Shown here in pieces: positions 52,208 through 63,710 of a stretch of 64,000 nucleotides of DNA (position 1 is the stretch's first letter; the number at the start of each line of letters is the position of its first letter). The notes under the pieces are model-generated. The model searched no databases and was not told the origin of the DNA. It worked only from the letters and a program-made list of their open reading frames with translations. Where the stretch lies: NCBI GenBank assembly GCA_037893245.1, contig JBAIAA010000314.1, positions 248,001 through 312,000 of the forward strand. Reading direction: 5' to 3'. Made by a program: the position numbers and the translations under genes. This DNA comes from Crossaster papposus (lineage: Eukaryota; Echinodermata; Asteroidea; Velatida; Solasteridae).

Positions 52208-52869
52208 GTGCACGGGCCATAACTCTGCTGAGGCTAAATAAATTAACACGTCAGTGATGAATGAACAAACTTACATTTGTTTACCAAAACCAAAGTAAGT
52301 TCTCATGAAGCTAACGTGCAACTTCTATTGTTAAATAGAGCAAGGTTATATTGATGTAAAATGGTGTTTGGATGAATTATTGCATAATTGTAGTCAGTAG
52401 ATTAATTTTGCAATATTGTGGCCCGTAATTTGTTCTCATTATTGTGGCCCGTTTGTTTTCATAATATGGGGCAATGTTTTTTGTTTGTGAAGGTATAACT
52501 AAAAAGGCCATACGTAGCAGTTACAGATCCTAGTGTTTCCAACCCTCACCAATCTCGATTTGCAGTGAAGAATATGTCTGTTCAATATGGTGCGGAAATT
52601 GTAAATAAAAAACAGGAAAACTTCTCGAAAACGTGACATGATAAAGTTCTTAGGAAGATTTCAAAGGAAACTAAAACGATTGAAGTTGGGATCGAGTCGA
52701 GTCCGTTGTATCATCGAAAATATTATAACTGACATACAGATCCTTGTTATTGATCGGTAGACAAACTAGTGGGTCTATATTGTGTGCATGGAATAATAAA
52801 TGAACTAAATTTTAATAAGATGAGGTAAGATGAATAATCAAACATTTTTTTATAAACACTAAAACCATT
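52208..52869. other. Spacer with one copy of a 135-bp direct repeat
   Basis: No gene is seen. 52634-52760 (GTGACATGATAAAGTTCTTA to CAGATCCTTGTTATTGAT) recurs at 55808-55935, so the satellite between them is flanked by direct repeats. Confidence 0.6.
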
Positions 52870-54294
52870 TTCTACAAATCTCGCATCTCTTTTTTGACCT
52901 GGTCCTACCGGGCTCTACCGTGCCTATACACAATGTATATGCACTTAAAACTCGCATCCTTTTTTTTATAAATCTCGCATCCCTTTTTTTGGCCTGGTCC
53001 TATATACTGGGCCCTACCGTGCCTATATGCAATGTATATGCACTTAAAACTCGCATCCCTTTTCTACCAATCTTGCATCCCTTTTTTGACCTGGTCCTAC
53101 CGCGGGCTCTACCGTGCCTATACACAATGTATATGCACTTAAAACTCGCATCCCTTTTTTATAAATCTCGCATCCCTTTTTTGGCCTGGTCCTACTGGGC
53201 CCTACCGTGCCTATACACAATGTATATGCACTTAAAACTCGCATCCCTTTTTTATAAAACTCGCATCCCTTTTTTATAAATCTCGCATCCCTTTTTTATA
53301 AATCTCGCATCCCTTTTTTGGCCTGGTCCTACTGGGCCCTACCGTGCCTATACACAATGTATATGCACTTAAAACTCGCATCCCTTTTTTTATCAAACTC
53401 GCATCCCTTTTTTATAAATCTCGCATCCCTTTTTTGGCCTGGTTCTACTGGGCCCTACAGTGCATATATGCAATGTATATGCACTTAAAACGCGCATTCC
53501 TTTTGTACCTAGTCCTACCGGGCTCTACCGTGCCTACAATGTATATGCACTTAAATCTCGCATCCCTTTTTTATAAATCTCGCATTCCTTTTTTGGCCTG
53601 GTCCTACTGGGCCCTACCGTGCCTATATGCAATGTATATGCACTTAAAATTCGCATCCCTTTTCTACAAATCTCGCATCCCTTTTTTGACCTGGTCCTAC
53701 CGGGCTCTACCATGCCTATGCACAATGTATATGCACTTAAAACTCGCATCCCTTTTTTATAAATCTCGCATCCCTTTTTTGGCCTGGTCCTACTGGGCCC
53801 TACCGTGCCTATACACAATGTATATGCACTTAAAACTAGCATCCCTTTTTTATAAATCTCGCATCCCTTTTTTTGGCCTGGTCCTACTGGGCCCTACCGT
53901 GCCTATATGCAATGTATATGCACTTAAAACTCGCATCCCTTTTCTACAAATCTCGCATCCCTTTTTTGACCTGGTCCAACCGGGCTCTACCAAGCCTATA
54001 TACACAATGTATATGCACTTAAAACTCGCATCCCTTTTTTATAAATCTCGCATCCCTTTTTTGGCCTGGTTCTACTGGGCCCTACCGTGCCTATACACAA
54101 TGTATATGCACTTAAAACTCGCATCCCTTTTTTATAAAACTCGCATCCCTTTTTTATAAATCTCGCATCCCTTTTTTGGCCTGGTCCTACTGGGCCCTAC
54201 CGTGCCTATACACAATGTATATGCACTTAAAACTCGCATCCCTTTTTTATAAAACTCGCATCCCTTTTTTGGCCTGGTCCTACTGGGCCCTACA
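52870..54294. repeat. Tandem satellite, about 14 units of about 95-130 bp
   Basis: The core unit is GGCCTGGTCCTACTGGGCCC, TACCGTGCCTATACACAATG, TATATGCACTTAAAACTCGC, ATCCCTTTTTT, with variable numbers of a roughly 22-bp ATAAATCTCGCATCCCTTTT subrepeat. It creates long open frames (for example 53344-54159) that are not genes. A remnant unit at 55732-55800 shows that the array continued past the inserted element. Confidence 0.9.
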
Positions 54295-54298
54295 GTGC

Positions 54299-55727
54299 AC
54301 TCTAAAAACAGATTGGTTAAAAGACCAACCAATCTAATTGGTTGACCCCATATTGGTTGTTTTTAACCAATGTGTTGGTTAAAGCGTAACCAATGCGTTG
54401 GTTGTCCGTCAACCAGTCATATTGGTTGACGGTATCAACCAATCTATTGGTCATTTATAACCAATATATTGGTTGTCCTTCAACCAGTCATATTGGTTGA
54501 GCTTGTAACCAAGGTATTAACCAATATATTGGTTATTCATAACCAATATGTTGGTTGTCCTTCAACCAGTCATATTGGTTGAGCTTGTAACCAAGGTATT
54601 AACCAATCTATTGGTTATTCATAACCAATATGTTGGTTGTCCTTCAACCAGTCATATTGGTTGAGCTTGTAACCAATTGTATTAACCAATCTATTGGTTA
54701 TTCATAACCAATATATTGGTTGTCCTTCAACCAGTTATATTGGTTGAGCTTGCAACTAAGGTATCAACCAATCTATTGGTCATTAATAACCAATATGTTG
54801 GTTGTCCTTCAACCAGTCATATTGGTTGAGCTTGAAACCAAGGTATTAACCAATCTATTGGTTATTCATAACCAATAGATTGGTTGGCCTTCAACCAGTC
54901 ATATTGGTTGAGCTTGTATACAGCAACTGACCAATCAGAAGTGAGAACATTTGTTTTGACAATAGTCGATGTTAAATTGTAGTATTTAGTCCAAAATGCA
55001 CTTTTTTGGCCTTAATATGTAATTATTCAAACGATTCCATGATTGAATTTAGATTTTTGTACAAACATAGTGAAAAATTCACATTACATTTCCTTTGTAT
55101 TCAAATTTTGACATTATTCATAAAAAACTAGCTGTGACTTCGTCGTGGACAAAAAAAGCGAACTATAAAACTAACAACGGCAGTAGCTAAGTTTGTAGTA
55201 AGTGTTCAGTAGGTAATAGGTTATTATTGTATTTATGTGTATTTGCAGTGTGTAATTTGCAGTGTGTAATGAGTTAATTCCATTGGTATTATTTAATTAC
55301 GTAATTTGTCCACGTAGGAACCAATACATAAAAACAACCAATAGTATTGGTTGTAGCCTAACCATTATAAATTGGTTGAATTAACCAATAATGTATTTTT
55401 GCATTTGTTATAACCAATGCAATTGGTTGCGTGTTAACCAATATGAATTGGTTGCAGCCCTACCATTATGTATGGTTAGTGCTATAACCAATATGGATTG
55501 GTTACGTGGTAACCAATACAAATTGGTTGGAGTCCTACCATTGTGGATTGGTTAAATTAACCAACATTGCATTGGTTGGTTTTATAACCAATATGGATTG
55601 GTTAAATAGGTAACCAATGTCATATTGGTTATTTTAACCAATATATTGGTTATCCACATATCTACCAACTGGATTGGTTGAAATCGACCAATATATTGGT
55701 TATTTTCAACCAATCTGTTTTTAGAGT
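54299..55727. mobile_element. AACCAAT/ATTGGTT palindrome-array element
   Basis: The ends ACTCTAAAAACAGATTGGTT and AACCAATCTGTTTTTAGAGT are perfect 20-bp inverted repeats. GTGC flanks both sides (54295-54298, 55728-55731), with some ambiguity because the ends overlap the duplication. Dozens of AACCAATNNATTGGTT-like palindromes fill 54310-54930 and 55318-55715. The central core (about 54950-55315) matches the core of the element at 41853-43413. It is non-coding, inserted in the satellite. Confidence 0.85.
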
Positions 55728-55805
55728 GTGCATATACACAATGTACATGTATATGCACTTAAAACTCGCATCTAGTCTTTTCTACAAATCTCGCTTTTTT
55801 TTCAG

Positions 55806-55940
55806 TACGTGACATGATGAAGTTCTTAGGAAGATTTCAAAGGAAACTAAAACAATTAAAGTTGGGATCGAGTCGAGTCCGTTGTATCATCAAAAATTAT
55901 ATAACTGACATACAGATCATTGTTATTGATTGGTGGAACT
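55806..55940. repeat. Second copy of the 135-bp direct repeat
   Basis: Matches 52634-52760, including GGAAGATTTCAAAGGAAACT and GTTGGGATCGAGTCGAGTCC. It bounds the satellite on its right side. Confidence 0.75.
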
Positions 55941-57490
55941 CACACCACGTGACATTCATTATTGCACATGTACAATAAGTAAAGACAAAACGGCGGAACA
56001 AGAGCGAACAGCTAAACAAACACTGGAATAATGCGGACGGAAGTCATGGCAACTGTATCTTTATCGGTCAATATACTTATATTTACACCGCAAAACTTAG
56101 TGCTATACATAATGTTGGCCTGAGGTGCATGTTGGGGACAATTAAACCATTCATACTCAATCTTATTTGTATCCATCTTCATATTTATTGCCACTGAATA
56201 AATGTGAACATAAAAGATTAAGACAACAATTTCAACAAATGAAACAAATTGGTGGGCTTCTCCAAGCTTGAGAAAAAAACCTATGAATGTATTAAAGGGG
56301 ACGCCTATTACAAGTATTAGACACCAACTAGTTCAGTTAACCTACACATGAAGTAAAGTTTAAATTCCTTTAAGAACACGATTACGCCTTTAGTCCAGAA
56401 CAAAATTACGTTTCGTTTTTGTTCTATCACGAAGCAACTACGTACGAGTTCAGCCACCTGTTGTTTTGAAAACAGATTGACTATGGTCTACCCTATCGTT
56501 TGACCTGAATTAATAGACATATTCCATTTTGAAATTAAAGTGTTTGTATGAGTTTAGCTATACGCATCCGATATGTAACCATTTGTTTATTATTTATTTT
56601 AAATTACATGTGTATACATAATTTAATTAAGGTTCAGTCATCACAAAAAGTACAGAGACACTTAAAAATTAGCCAATAATTAACGGTTCGAAATGGTATG
56701 GATTAATCGAAGCAAAAAAACAATGCATAATTTTGTTCTGCGTATTCTGACACCTCGATTGTTGGATACGATTTTGGGGAGCGGAGTTATTGTCATTTAA
56801 ATAGTCGTACTAGGTCTAGTTTCAAAAGTGACAATCATCCCTATAGAAACAGATCAGACAATAAGATATAATCTCTATATGCCCGCCTTTTCTTTTAAAT
56901 TAAAATCGCTGTTTGTCGCATGTTGGATCATATCGATCGAGATGACCATCGGCGTATCCTCGTCAGGAAGTGGCAACAAAGTAACAGACGAGCGCCGTAT
57001 AGCTTCTAAACATGTTTACAAACTGATAGCAATTAAGAAAAGTGACGTTTACTCGCTAAAAACAGTTGTTATATATTATATTAATTATAACAAGGATTTT
57101 ACAAAGCAAAATGTGTTTCTTGAACATTTGAAGCTTCACTGTTCACCTTGTCTCAGTTTTAATTTGTTGTTTGCACGAATCATCATTTATCGATGGATGA
57201 TTAAAAGTGTATACACAAACAATGCATTATGCTTGTATGAACAATATACTTCACGGGTCAATGCCTGAAGCTTGACAAAGTAAAATCTTGCATGTGTGCA
57301 TAGTTTCTACAGCCGCATGTAAATTGTACATATGTACTGTACATGTACATAGAAATTGTACACCATAAGTATATGCACTTATAAGACTGCGGTCAGCAGT
57401 CCAAGCCCAAAAAGGTCATCTCCCAGGCTTGCGGCTTGGCCGCTGTCATGGGGGTCGTAAATAACCGTCTGATCCAGCTGTTAAGGTTTG
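55941..57490. other. Apparently unique sequence with one 130-residue open frame
   Basis: This is the least repetitive stretch of the right half. From ATG 56879-56881 a frame runs to 57268. It begins MPAFSFKLKSLFVACWIISI, a basic then hydrophobic start that could be a signal peptide, and becomes AT-rich and featureless later. It might contain a first exon of a neighbouring gene, but no domain supports this. Confidence 0.25.
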
Positions 57491-57526
57491 TACACAAAAC
57501 CCCCGGTGTCGGGGGTTTTGTGTACC
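57491..57526. repeat. Hairpin beside a LINE 5' end
   Basis: GTACACAAAACCCCCG, a 4-bp loop, and CGGGGGTTTTGTGTAC: a perfect 16-bp stem about 20 bp before LINE homology begins. Confidence 0.8.
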
Positions 57527-57544
57527 AACTTTCACGACAACGTG

Positions 57545-58240
57545 CTGGTAATGTAGCATTACTGTGGGGGAATCTGATATTTTTCCTCAATCATGTATTA
57601 GGAATTTGGGGTCATGGTTTGACTCGCAGTTGACCATGAATACTCACATTACTAAGGCTTGTTCGGCTGCTTTCTTTCATTTGCATAACATTAGAAGTAT
57701 TAGCAAATTTTTATCTCGTGATTCTCTACTGACCTTAATCCATGCCTTTGTTACTAGCCGTATGGATTATTGTAATAGTTTATTGTATGGCCTACCGAAA
57801 ACTCAAATAATTAAGCTACAAAGAGTTCAGAATGCAGCGGCGAGACTTGTGTCCAATACATCCAGGTTTCAGCATATAACACCCATCCTTCGTGAATTAC
57901 ATTGGTTACCTGTTTCGTTTAGAATTAATTTTAAAATTATTTTGCTTACTTTTAAGGCACTCCATGGTCTATCACCAGCGTATATAACAAATCTTATTGG
58001 TATTAATAAATGTTCTCGTTATAATCTTAGGTCAAGTAAGAGTGGTCTTGTGTTAGAGTACCCTAGGGGTAAGATGCTTACTACACTGGGTGCTCGAGCT
58101 TTTTCATCTGCAGCCCCTGCGCTGTGGAATGCACTTCCATGCCACATTCGCAGTGAACAGACACTTGGCTCTTTTAAATGTAAGATTAAAACGTACCTTT
58201 TTGAACAGGCATTTGTTGATCAGTAAGTCTGTATTTTTAT

Positions 58241-58275
<35 letters not shown>

Positions 58276-58640
58276 AAAGGGGTCTTAGTTTATATTTTAA
58301 GTGTCACCGTGCCAGGTAGCTAGATACTTATTTAATTCGTAGGTAGGGTCAGAGGCGTCTGTCTCCGGGAAAGATCGAGACTTCACCGATGTCAGCAGGG
58401 TTAGGCTTAAGTAATATATTCTCCCTGCTGGCGAGACAGATGTATCCCCATACTGCGGTTTGGGCACTGCGGCGCGTTGACATGACTTTATATATATATT
58501 AATATTATCGTAATCCTTTTGTTTTTTAATTTTTGTAAAGTAGTTACAATAATGCTGATTTTGTAATGCGCCTTTGATCATTTATATGCAAAAGGCGCAA
58601 TATAAATTTTTAATTATTATTATTATTATTATTACTACTC
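57545..58640 (+). pseudogene. CR1/L2-like LINE, C-terminal half and 3' end
   Basis: The open frame runs 57564-58226: SCIRNLGSWFDSQLTMNTHI, then AFVTSRMDYCNSLLYGLPKT, RVQNAAARLVSNTSRFQHIT, LRELHWLPVSFRINFKI, ALWNALPCHIRSEQTLGSFK and KTYLFEQAFVDQ. This is a clean terminal half with no internal stop. It is 5'-truncated within the reverse transcriptase. The 3' region contains an (AAC)n run (58240-58275) and ends ATGCAAAAGGCGCAATATAA, then (ATT)n at 58610-58632, typical of L2-type tails. It complements the half at 49905-50945. Confidence 0.88.
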
Positions 58641-58661
58641 CATATTAGTACTTAAAAAAAA

Positions 58662-58794
58662 CACTATATTTTCCTAAATATTACAGCTCATTAACCACCA
58701 ACAAGGGAAATTCTGATGAGAAATCATAATTATGATTTCTCATCAGAATATCCCTTGTTGGTGGTTGAGCTGTAATATATAGTGGGTTTTTTAA
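58662..58794. mobile_element. Small palindromic MITE (about 130 bp)
   Basis: TTACAGCTCATTAACCACCA, CAACAAGGGA and TTCTGATGAGAAATCATAAT are mirrored exactly or nearly so around 58728. The outer CACTATAT/ATATAGTG also pair. It has no loop. Confidence 0.8.
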
Positions 58795-59095
58795 GTGTTT
58801 TATTTCTTCGGAAAACTTAGATTTGTTTAGAGGAGATCCATAGGAATAGGGTTTGCGAAACCGTTTCTCAATTCATCGTGCTCGACTCAGTTTAGCAATG
58901 GGCGTAGTTCAGCCATGGGGCAAGGAAAACGAATTCCGACCACGGAGCTAACTCAGCTACATGTAGCTTTGTATACTGTACATGTGCGATGTGCATGAAT
59001 TGTGTACAACCCCGCGTACACGATCGCATATTTTGCGCGCGCGCTGTGTACACTGTACTTCGAGTCTCCTTTCAAGAGTGGAATTGCCAGTGTTA
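58795..59095. other. Spacer
   Basis: No gene is seen; a short ACATGTAC run lies near 58960-58985. Confidence 0.3.
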
Positions 59096-60980
59096 CGACA
59101 AGAAACCCTTCGCTGCGGTGTAAAAAAAATATACGCCTCGGGCCCATGCCAACTCGGATCCACTACCAACTCGGACCCATACCAACTCGGACCCATACCA
59201 ACTCGGACCCACTACTAACTCGGACCCATGCCAACTAGGCCCCACTACCGACTCGGACCCAAAACCAACTCGGACCCAACCACTACCAAGTCGGACCCAA
59301 CAATGCCCCCCCCCCCCCCCTTAAAAACAATTGGTGCATTCAATCCTTTTAGCTTGTGTAGTACATTATTCTGCGCTGCGTTGATTTTGGCATCATAGAA
59401 AAATATGAACGCAGTTCTATGGTGGCCCTGGAGGGACATAAAAAGTCGTGAATATTTTCGCGACTAGTCGTGAAAAAATTCGCGACTAGTCGTGAAAAAA
59501 TTCGCGACTGGTCGTGAATATTTTTGCGACTAGTTTTTCGCGACTAGTCGTGAAATTATTCACGACTGGTCGTGCATTTATTCGCGACTGGTCGTGAATA
59601 TTTTTGCGACTGGTCGTGAATATTTTTGCGACTAGTTTTTCGCGACTAGTCGTGAAATTATTCACGACTGGTCGTGCATTTATTCGCGACTGGTCGTGAA
59701 TATTTTTGCGACTGGTCGTGAATTTATTCGCGACTGGTCGTGAATATTTTTTGCGACTGGTCGTGAATTTTTTTACGACTAGTCGCGAAAAAATTCACGA
59801 CTAGTCGCGAAAATATTCACGACTAGTCGCGAAAATATTCACGACTATAGTCGCGAATATTTTCGCGACTAGTCGTGAATATTTTCCCAGTAACTTGAAG
59901 GGTTCATGTAAGTGTGCAAATAGCGCATGGGGTTATTTGCCGTGTATGTGACGTGACGCGCGTTTCTCAAACCGTGGAGGAATTCCTCCATGGCATGGGC
60001 CATGCTCAACCCACCCCATTTTTTTAAAATAATTTATTTGGGAAATGTTATACTATAGGGGTAAGTAATTCTTATAATTAGAGAGCTCTTTTTGGAAAGA
60101 AGTTTGTTAACTAAAATGGACTAGAGCCTCTTTTTAAAAATTTAAAAATTACCTTAATATTGAATAAATTATAAAAATATAGACTGCGAGTTCAAATTGG
60201 CTCGCGTACGACTACGACTACGAGTAAGTGTTACTAGTTTTAAATTCATCCATGTTTGTACAATAGATATACCTCCATGCTTAAATTAATGTGCCAATTC
60301 ATTCAAAACTCACTTTTGATTTAGAGTCTGAATTCATCTCCTCCATAGGCATCATATCATGATCATCAAATCGGAAACTGCTTTTAAAAGTACGCGCCGC
60401 TCAATATTTTGGCTTAATGCATAGATACACACGGCGCGCATGATCCGATTACATGCCACCGCGCACGACGCCCTCTGTCGCCAGTTTGGGAATACCTTCC
60501 AAGCTACTAACAAAATATTCGCGATAAAATTCACGACTGGTCGTGAATTTATTCGCGACTAGTCGCAAAAATATTCACGACCAGTCGTGAATTATTCACG
60601 ACTAGTCGCAAAAATATTGACGACCAGTCGCAAAAATATTCACGACCAGTCGCAAAAATATTCGCGACTAGTCGCGAATTTTTCACGACTAGTCGCGAAA
60701 ATATTCACGACTTTTTATGTCCCTCCAGGGCCACCATACAGTTCGCAAAATGAACTTACATTAAGGGGTGGGGGGGCATTGTTGGGTCTGAGTTGGTAGT
60801 GGTTGGGTCCGAGTTGGTAGTGGGTCCGAGTTGGTTTTGGGTCCGAGTCGGTAGTAGGTCCGAGTTGGCATGGGTCCGAGTTGGTATGGGTCCGAGTTGG
60901 TATGGGTCCGAGTTGGCATGGGTCCGAGTTGGTTTGTGTCCGAGTTGGTTTGTGTCCGAGTTGACCTGATAGCGATACCT
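59096..60980. mobile_element. Composite element framed by CCAACTCGGACCC arrays
   Basis: The left array (59148-59310) repeats CCAACTCGGACCCAYACC-type words about ten times. The right array (60778-60965) is the inverse (GGGTCCGAGTTGGTATG), also about ten times. AACAATGCCCCCCCCCC at the inner left edge matches GGGGGGGCATTGTTGGG at the inner right edge, so the arms are true inverted repeats. The CGACTAGTCG element at 59418-60738 lies between them. Confidence 0.7.
59418..60738. mobile_element. CGACTAGTCG palindrome-array MITE, long copy
   Basis: TATGGTGGCCCTGGAGGGAC and its exact inverse GTCCCTCCAGGGCCACCATA form the ends. CAGTTC is duplicated on both sides (59412-59417, 60739-60744). CGACTAGTCG/CGACTGGTCG words fill 59450-59885 and 60530-60715. 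A roughly 640-bp core without the motif sits between them and is absent from the short copy at 777-1281. No open frame of note. Confidence 0.85.
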
Positions 60981-60999
60981 CTTCATTTATGAAGCAGAA

Positions 61000-61400
61000 T
61001 CAGTGTCAAAAAGATCGGACGTGTTTTTACAACTCGGATGCTTTCCTAATTCGGATGTATTCGTAATTCGGATGCTTTTTGTAAACTCGGATGCTTTTTT
61101 AATTCGGATGAATTCGTAATTCGGATGAATTCGTAATTCGGATGAATTCGTAATTCGGATGCTTTTTGTAAACTCGGATGCTTTTTTAATTCGGATGTTT
61201 TTTTAATTCGGATGCTTTTCTAGTTCGGATGCTTTTTTAATTCGAATGCTTTTTTAATTCGAATGCTTTTCTAGCTCGGATGCTTTTTATAAACTCGGAT
61301 GCTTTTTTAATTCGGATGCTTTTCTAGTTTGAATGCTTTTTGTAAACTCGGATGCTTTTTGCAAACCGAACATATTCGCAAATCGGATGCTTTCCCAATC
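61000..61400. repeat. ACTCGGATGCTTTTT array, copy 1
   Basis: After GAAGCAGAATCAGTGTCAAA the words AACTCGGATGCTTTTT and AATTCGGATGAATTCGT alternate for about 380 bp. The same leader and array begin again at 63711. Confidence 0.85.
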
Positions 61401-61410
61401 CGGCACTAGG

Positions 61411-61505
61411 GTGGCCCTGAAAGGACATCACACGTCGCAGATTCTGCGATTTCGCGCATTCTGCGCGAATTTGAACGATGACAAACATGTTATCGTATAT
61501 ATCTA
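61411..61505. other. Isolated GGTGGCCCTGAAAGGACAT element end
   Basis: GGGTGGCCCTGAAAGGACATCA resembles the terminus of the CGACTAGTCG family (GGTGGCCCTGGAGGGACAT), but CGCAGATTCTGCGATTTCGC-type words follow. It may be the left end of a related family whose right end I could not find. Confidence 0.4.
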
Positions 61506-61945
61506 AGCATATATCTGAGATGTGGAAGATTTTATTGTAGATTTTTGCAAGGGGCATCAGTAAAAAAAAATTTCGATATCAGGTGTGGGGTGGGGTGGTC
61601 TAACAGGCCTCGCGGCAGACCTTTCTGGCGCCAGAAAATTTTGCAAAAAGGGGTGGGTCTAACTGGATTTTGGAATGAAAAAAAAAAATTTCAACAAAAA
61701 AGGTGGGTCAAAACACCTGATATCTGAGCATATATCTGAGATGTGGAAGATTTTATTGTAGATTTTTGCAAGGGGCATCAGTAAAAAAAAATTTCGATAT
61801 CAGGTGTGGGGTGGGGTGGTCTAACAGGCCTCGCGGCAGACCTTTCTGGCGCCAGAAAATTTTGCAAAAAGGGGTGGGTCTAACTGGATTTTGGAATGAA
61901 AAAAAAAAATTTCAACAAAAAAGTGGGTCAAAACACCTGACTTGA
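61505..61945. repeat. Tandem duplication of about 222 bp
   Basis: The segment ATATCTGAGATGTGGAAGAT through GGTGGGTCAAAACACCTGA occurs twice in a row (from about 61509 and about 61731), almost unchanged. Confidence 0.88.
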
Positions 61946-62529
61946 ACTACAAAAAAATATTTCACTCCATTTTTCGCCATTTTCAAGCATTTTGTTAAAA
62001 TTTTCGTGATCAGTGACAGCGTCAGTGATCGAATTTTCAATCGAGAAAAAATAAAAAACTTACGGGCATTCTCAATTTCAAGTCCGTTTTGACTGCTCTC
62101 ACGGTGTCAGTGTCGGGCGACGATCCTATTCTTAATATGCGGCCGCCGCATTCTGAATGAAGAGCGACAACCGGCGTAATTTACGGGTAATTGTCGAATT
62201 TTCCAACTCGGAAACATTGAATCTTTGAAAACGAAAGTGAAGATAATAGTACGCTGGACTCCGAGGAACTGAGGACCGGATGCGGACTGAGACTGGCGCC
62301 GGGCGCCGGGGATGATTATCAGTGAATAACTGCTGCAGCAGTTCGCGAAAGTGAACGGACACAGATTCGTCTATATCTGTCTGAACGAGCAGATTTCCAT
62401 GGTCAAATTCAGAATGATCTCGAAAGTCGTTCCGAAAATTTCGATCTCGTCACGAATTATCTCCTGTCGAATTCCGATCCGAAATCTTCTCTCGAGGAAC
62501 TCAACAGTCTGGCGACCGTTAAAGGGGTG
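61946..62529. other. Spacer
   Basis: No gene is recognised; AAGTGAACGG, CGAAAATTTC and similar words only. Confidence 0.3.
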
Positions 62530-62690
62530 GGTCCGAACTTGAGTTGGTGAAATGAAAAAAATATTTCCCGTTAAAGGGGTGGGTCCGAACTCCAGTTAAT
62601 GAAATGAAAAAAAAATATTCCGTAAAAGGGGTGGGTATGGCATCCGGATATCATTTTCAAAAAAAAATATCCGTAAGGGTGGGTGGGTCA
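62515..62690. repeat. AAAGGGGTGGGTCCGAACT repeats
   Basis: Three or four imperfect units of GTTAAAGGGGTGGGTCCGAA plus GAAATGAAAAAAATATT. The motif GGGGTGGGT also occurs in the 61.5-61.9 kb duplication. Confidence 0.65.
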
Positions 62691-63006
62691 ACGCCGAAAA
62701 TTTCGTTGGAATTTTCTGACCCGATATCGAGAAATTTTCTTCCTGATGCCCCCTGATTTTTGCACAGATTTATGTGATAATGAATATTTTCTGGGCAGAT
62801 TTTTGAAAAGTCGCATATTTTTATTTTAGATTTCAAGTTCTGCGCAGATTTCTTAGTACGCAAATTTGATGTCGCACGGATGGGCACTACATGTACATTT
62901 TCATTGCACATTTAATTATGCGCAGCTATATACATGTATGTCGCACTCACGTACAGCAGATTTATATGCAGATTTATGTGCACATTTCTGCCGCGATGTC
63001 AGCACA

Positions 63007-63128
63007 TACGACGTTTTGAAAGTTGAACCACGACGTTTTGAATGTTATGATGTTCTAAAACGGACAGGCAAAGTCGTGGTTCAACTTTCAAAACGTCGTG
63101 GTTCAACTTTCAAAACGTCGTACTTCAA
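63007..63128. repeat. CCACGACGTTTTGAAAGTTGAAC direct and inverted repeats
   Basis: ACGACGTTTTGAAAGTTGAA occurs forward at 63010-63050 and in inverse (TTCAACTTTCAAAACGTCGT) two to three times at 63080-63125, making a small foldback with an extra tandem unit. Confidence 0.7.
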
Positions 63129-63318
63129 CTTCCAATTAACAACTTTCGCGCGCTTTTACCTAGTCTTGTTTGCAAGACGATCTTCGCGATGCGGGGCGCC
63201 CTCTAACGTACGCCGTAGACCACGCGCGAATTACCTTCGCTAAGACCCGCGTTTTGTTTATCTGCTCTAATCGCTCGGAAAATTCCGAGCAGAATTGTTT
63301 CGCATTTGCATGCGCGTG

Positions 63319-63494
63319 TCAGGGGCGGATCCAGGAATTTCGGTTAGAGGGGGCGCCAAAAATTGTCAACATAATATATTGGGAGAAGATATGGGAGCGC
63401 AGGAGGCGCGAAGCCCCAACGCCGAGATCTTCTCAATCTTCTCGAGATTTTTTTAGGGGGGGCGCGCGCCGGGTGCGCCCCCCCCTGGATCCGC
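63319..63494. mobile_element. hAT-type MITE (CAGGGGCGGATCCAGG)
   Basis: CAGGGGCGGATCCAGG at the left and CCTGGATCCG at the right, with inner GGGGGCGCC / GGGTGCGCCCCCCCC, form inverted ends. The flanks ATGCGCGTGT and GCATGCGTGTG may be an imperfect 8-bp duplication. Elements starting CAGGGGCGGATCCAGG are common hAT derivatives in animals. Confidence 0.75.
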
Positions 63495-63710
63495 GCATGC
63501 GTGTGATGTTGCGTGAAAAATCGCGTGACGTAACTTGCATAATCGCTGACTCACTGGTATAGTTTCTGTACGTCGCAGTGACGTGTAGACATACTAGTAT
63601 AAAATAGACCATGTGAGCGCGTCGCGTGCGTTGTTGTTATAGCGTTGTTTGGTGAAAAAATGTCCGAGTGGACGAAGCAATCGATGTTACAGCAAAGATG
63701 CCCCTGGGCT
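63495..63710. other. Spacer before the second GGATGCTTTTT array
   Basis: No gene is seen. Confidence 0.3.

Noticed and set aside
53344-54159. 271-residue open frame with repeating ALKTRIPF/YTMYMHLKL text
   Set aside because: It is a translation of the roughly 100-bp satellite. The unit length happens to keep the frame open, and similar frames occur on the other strand.
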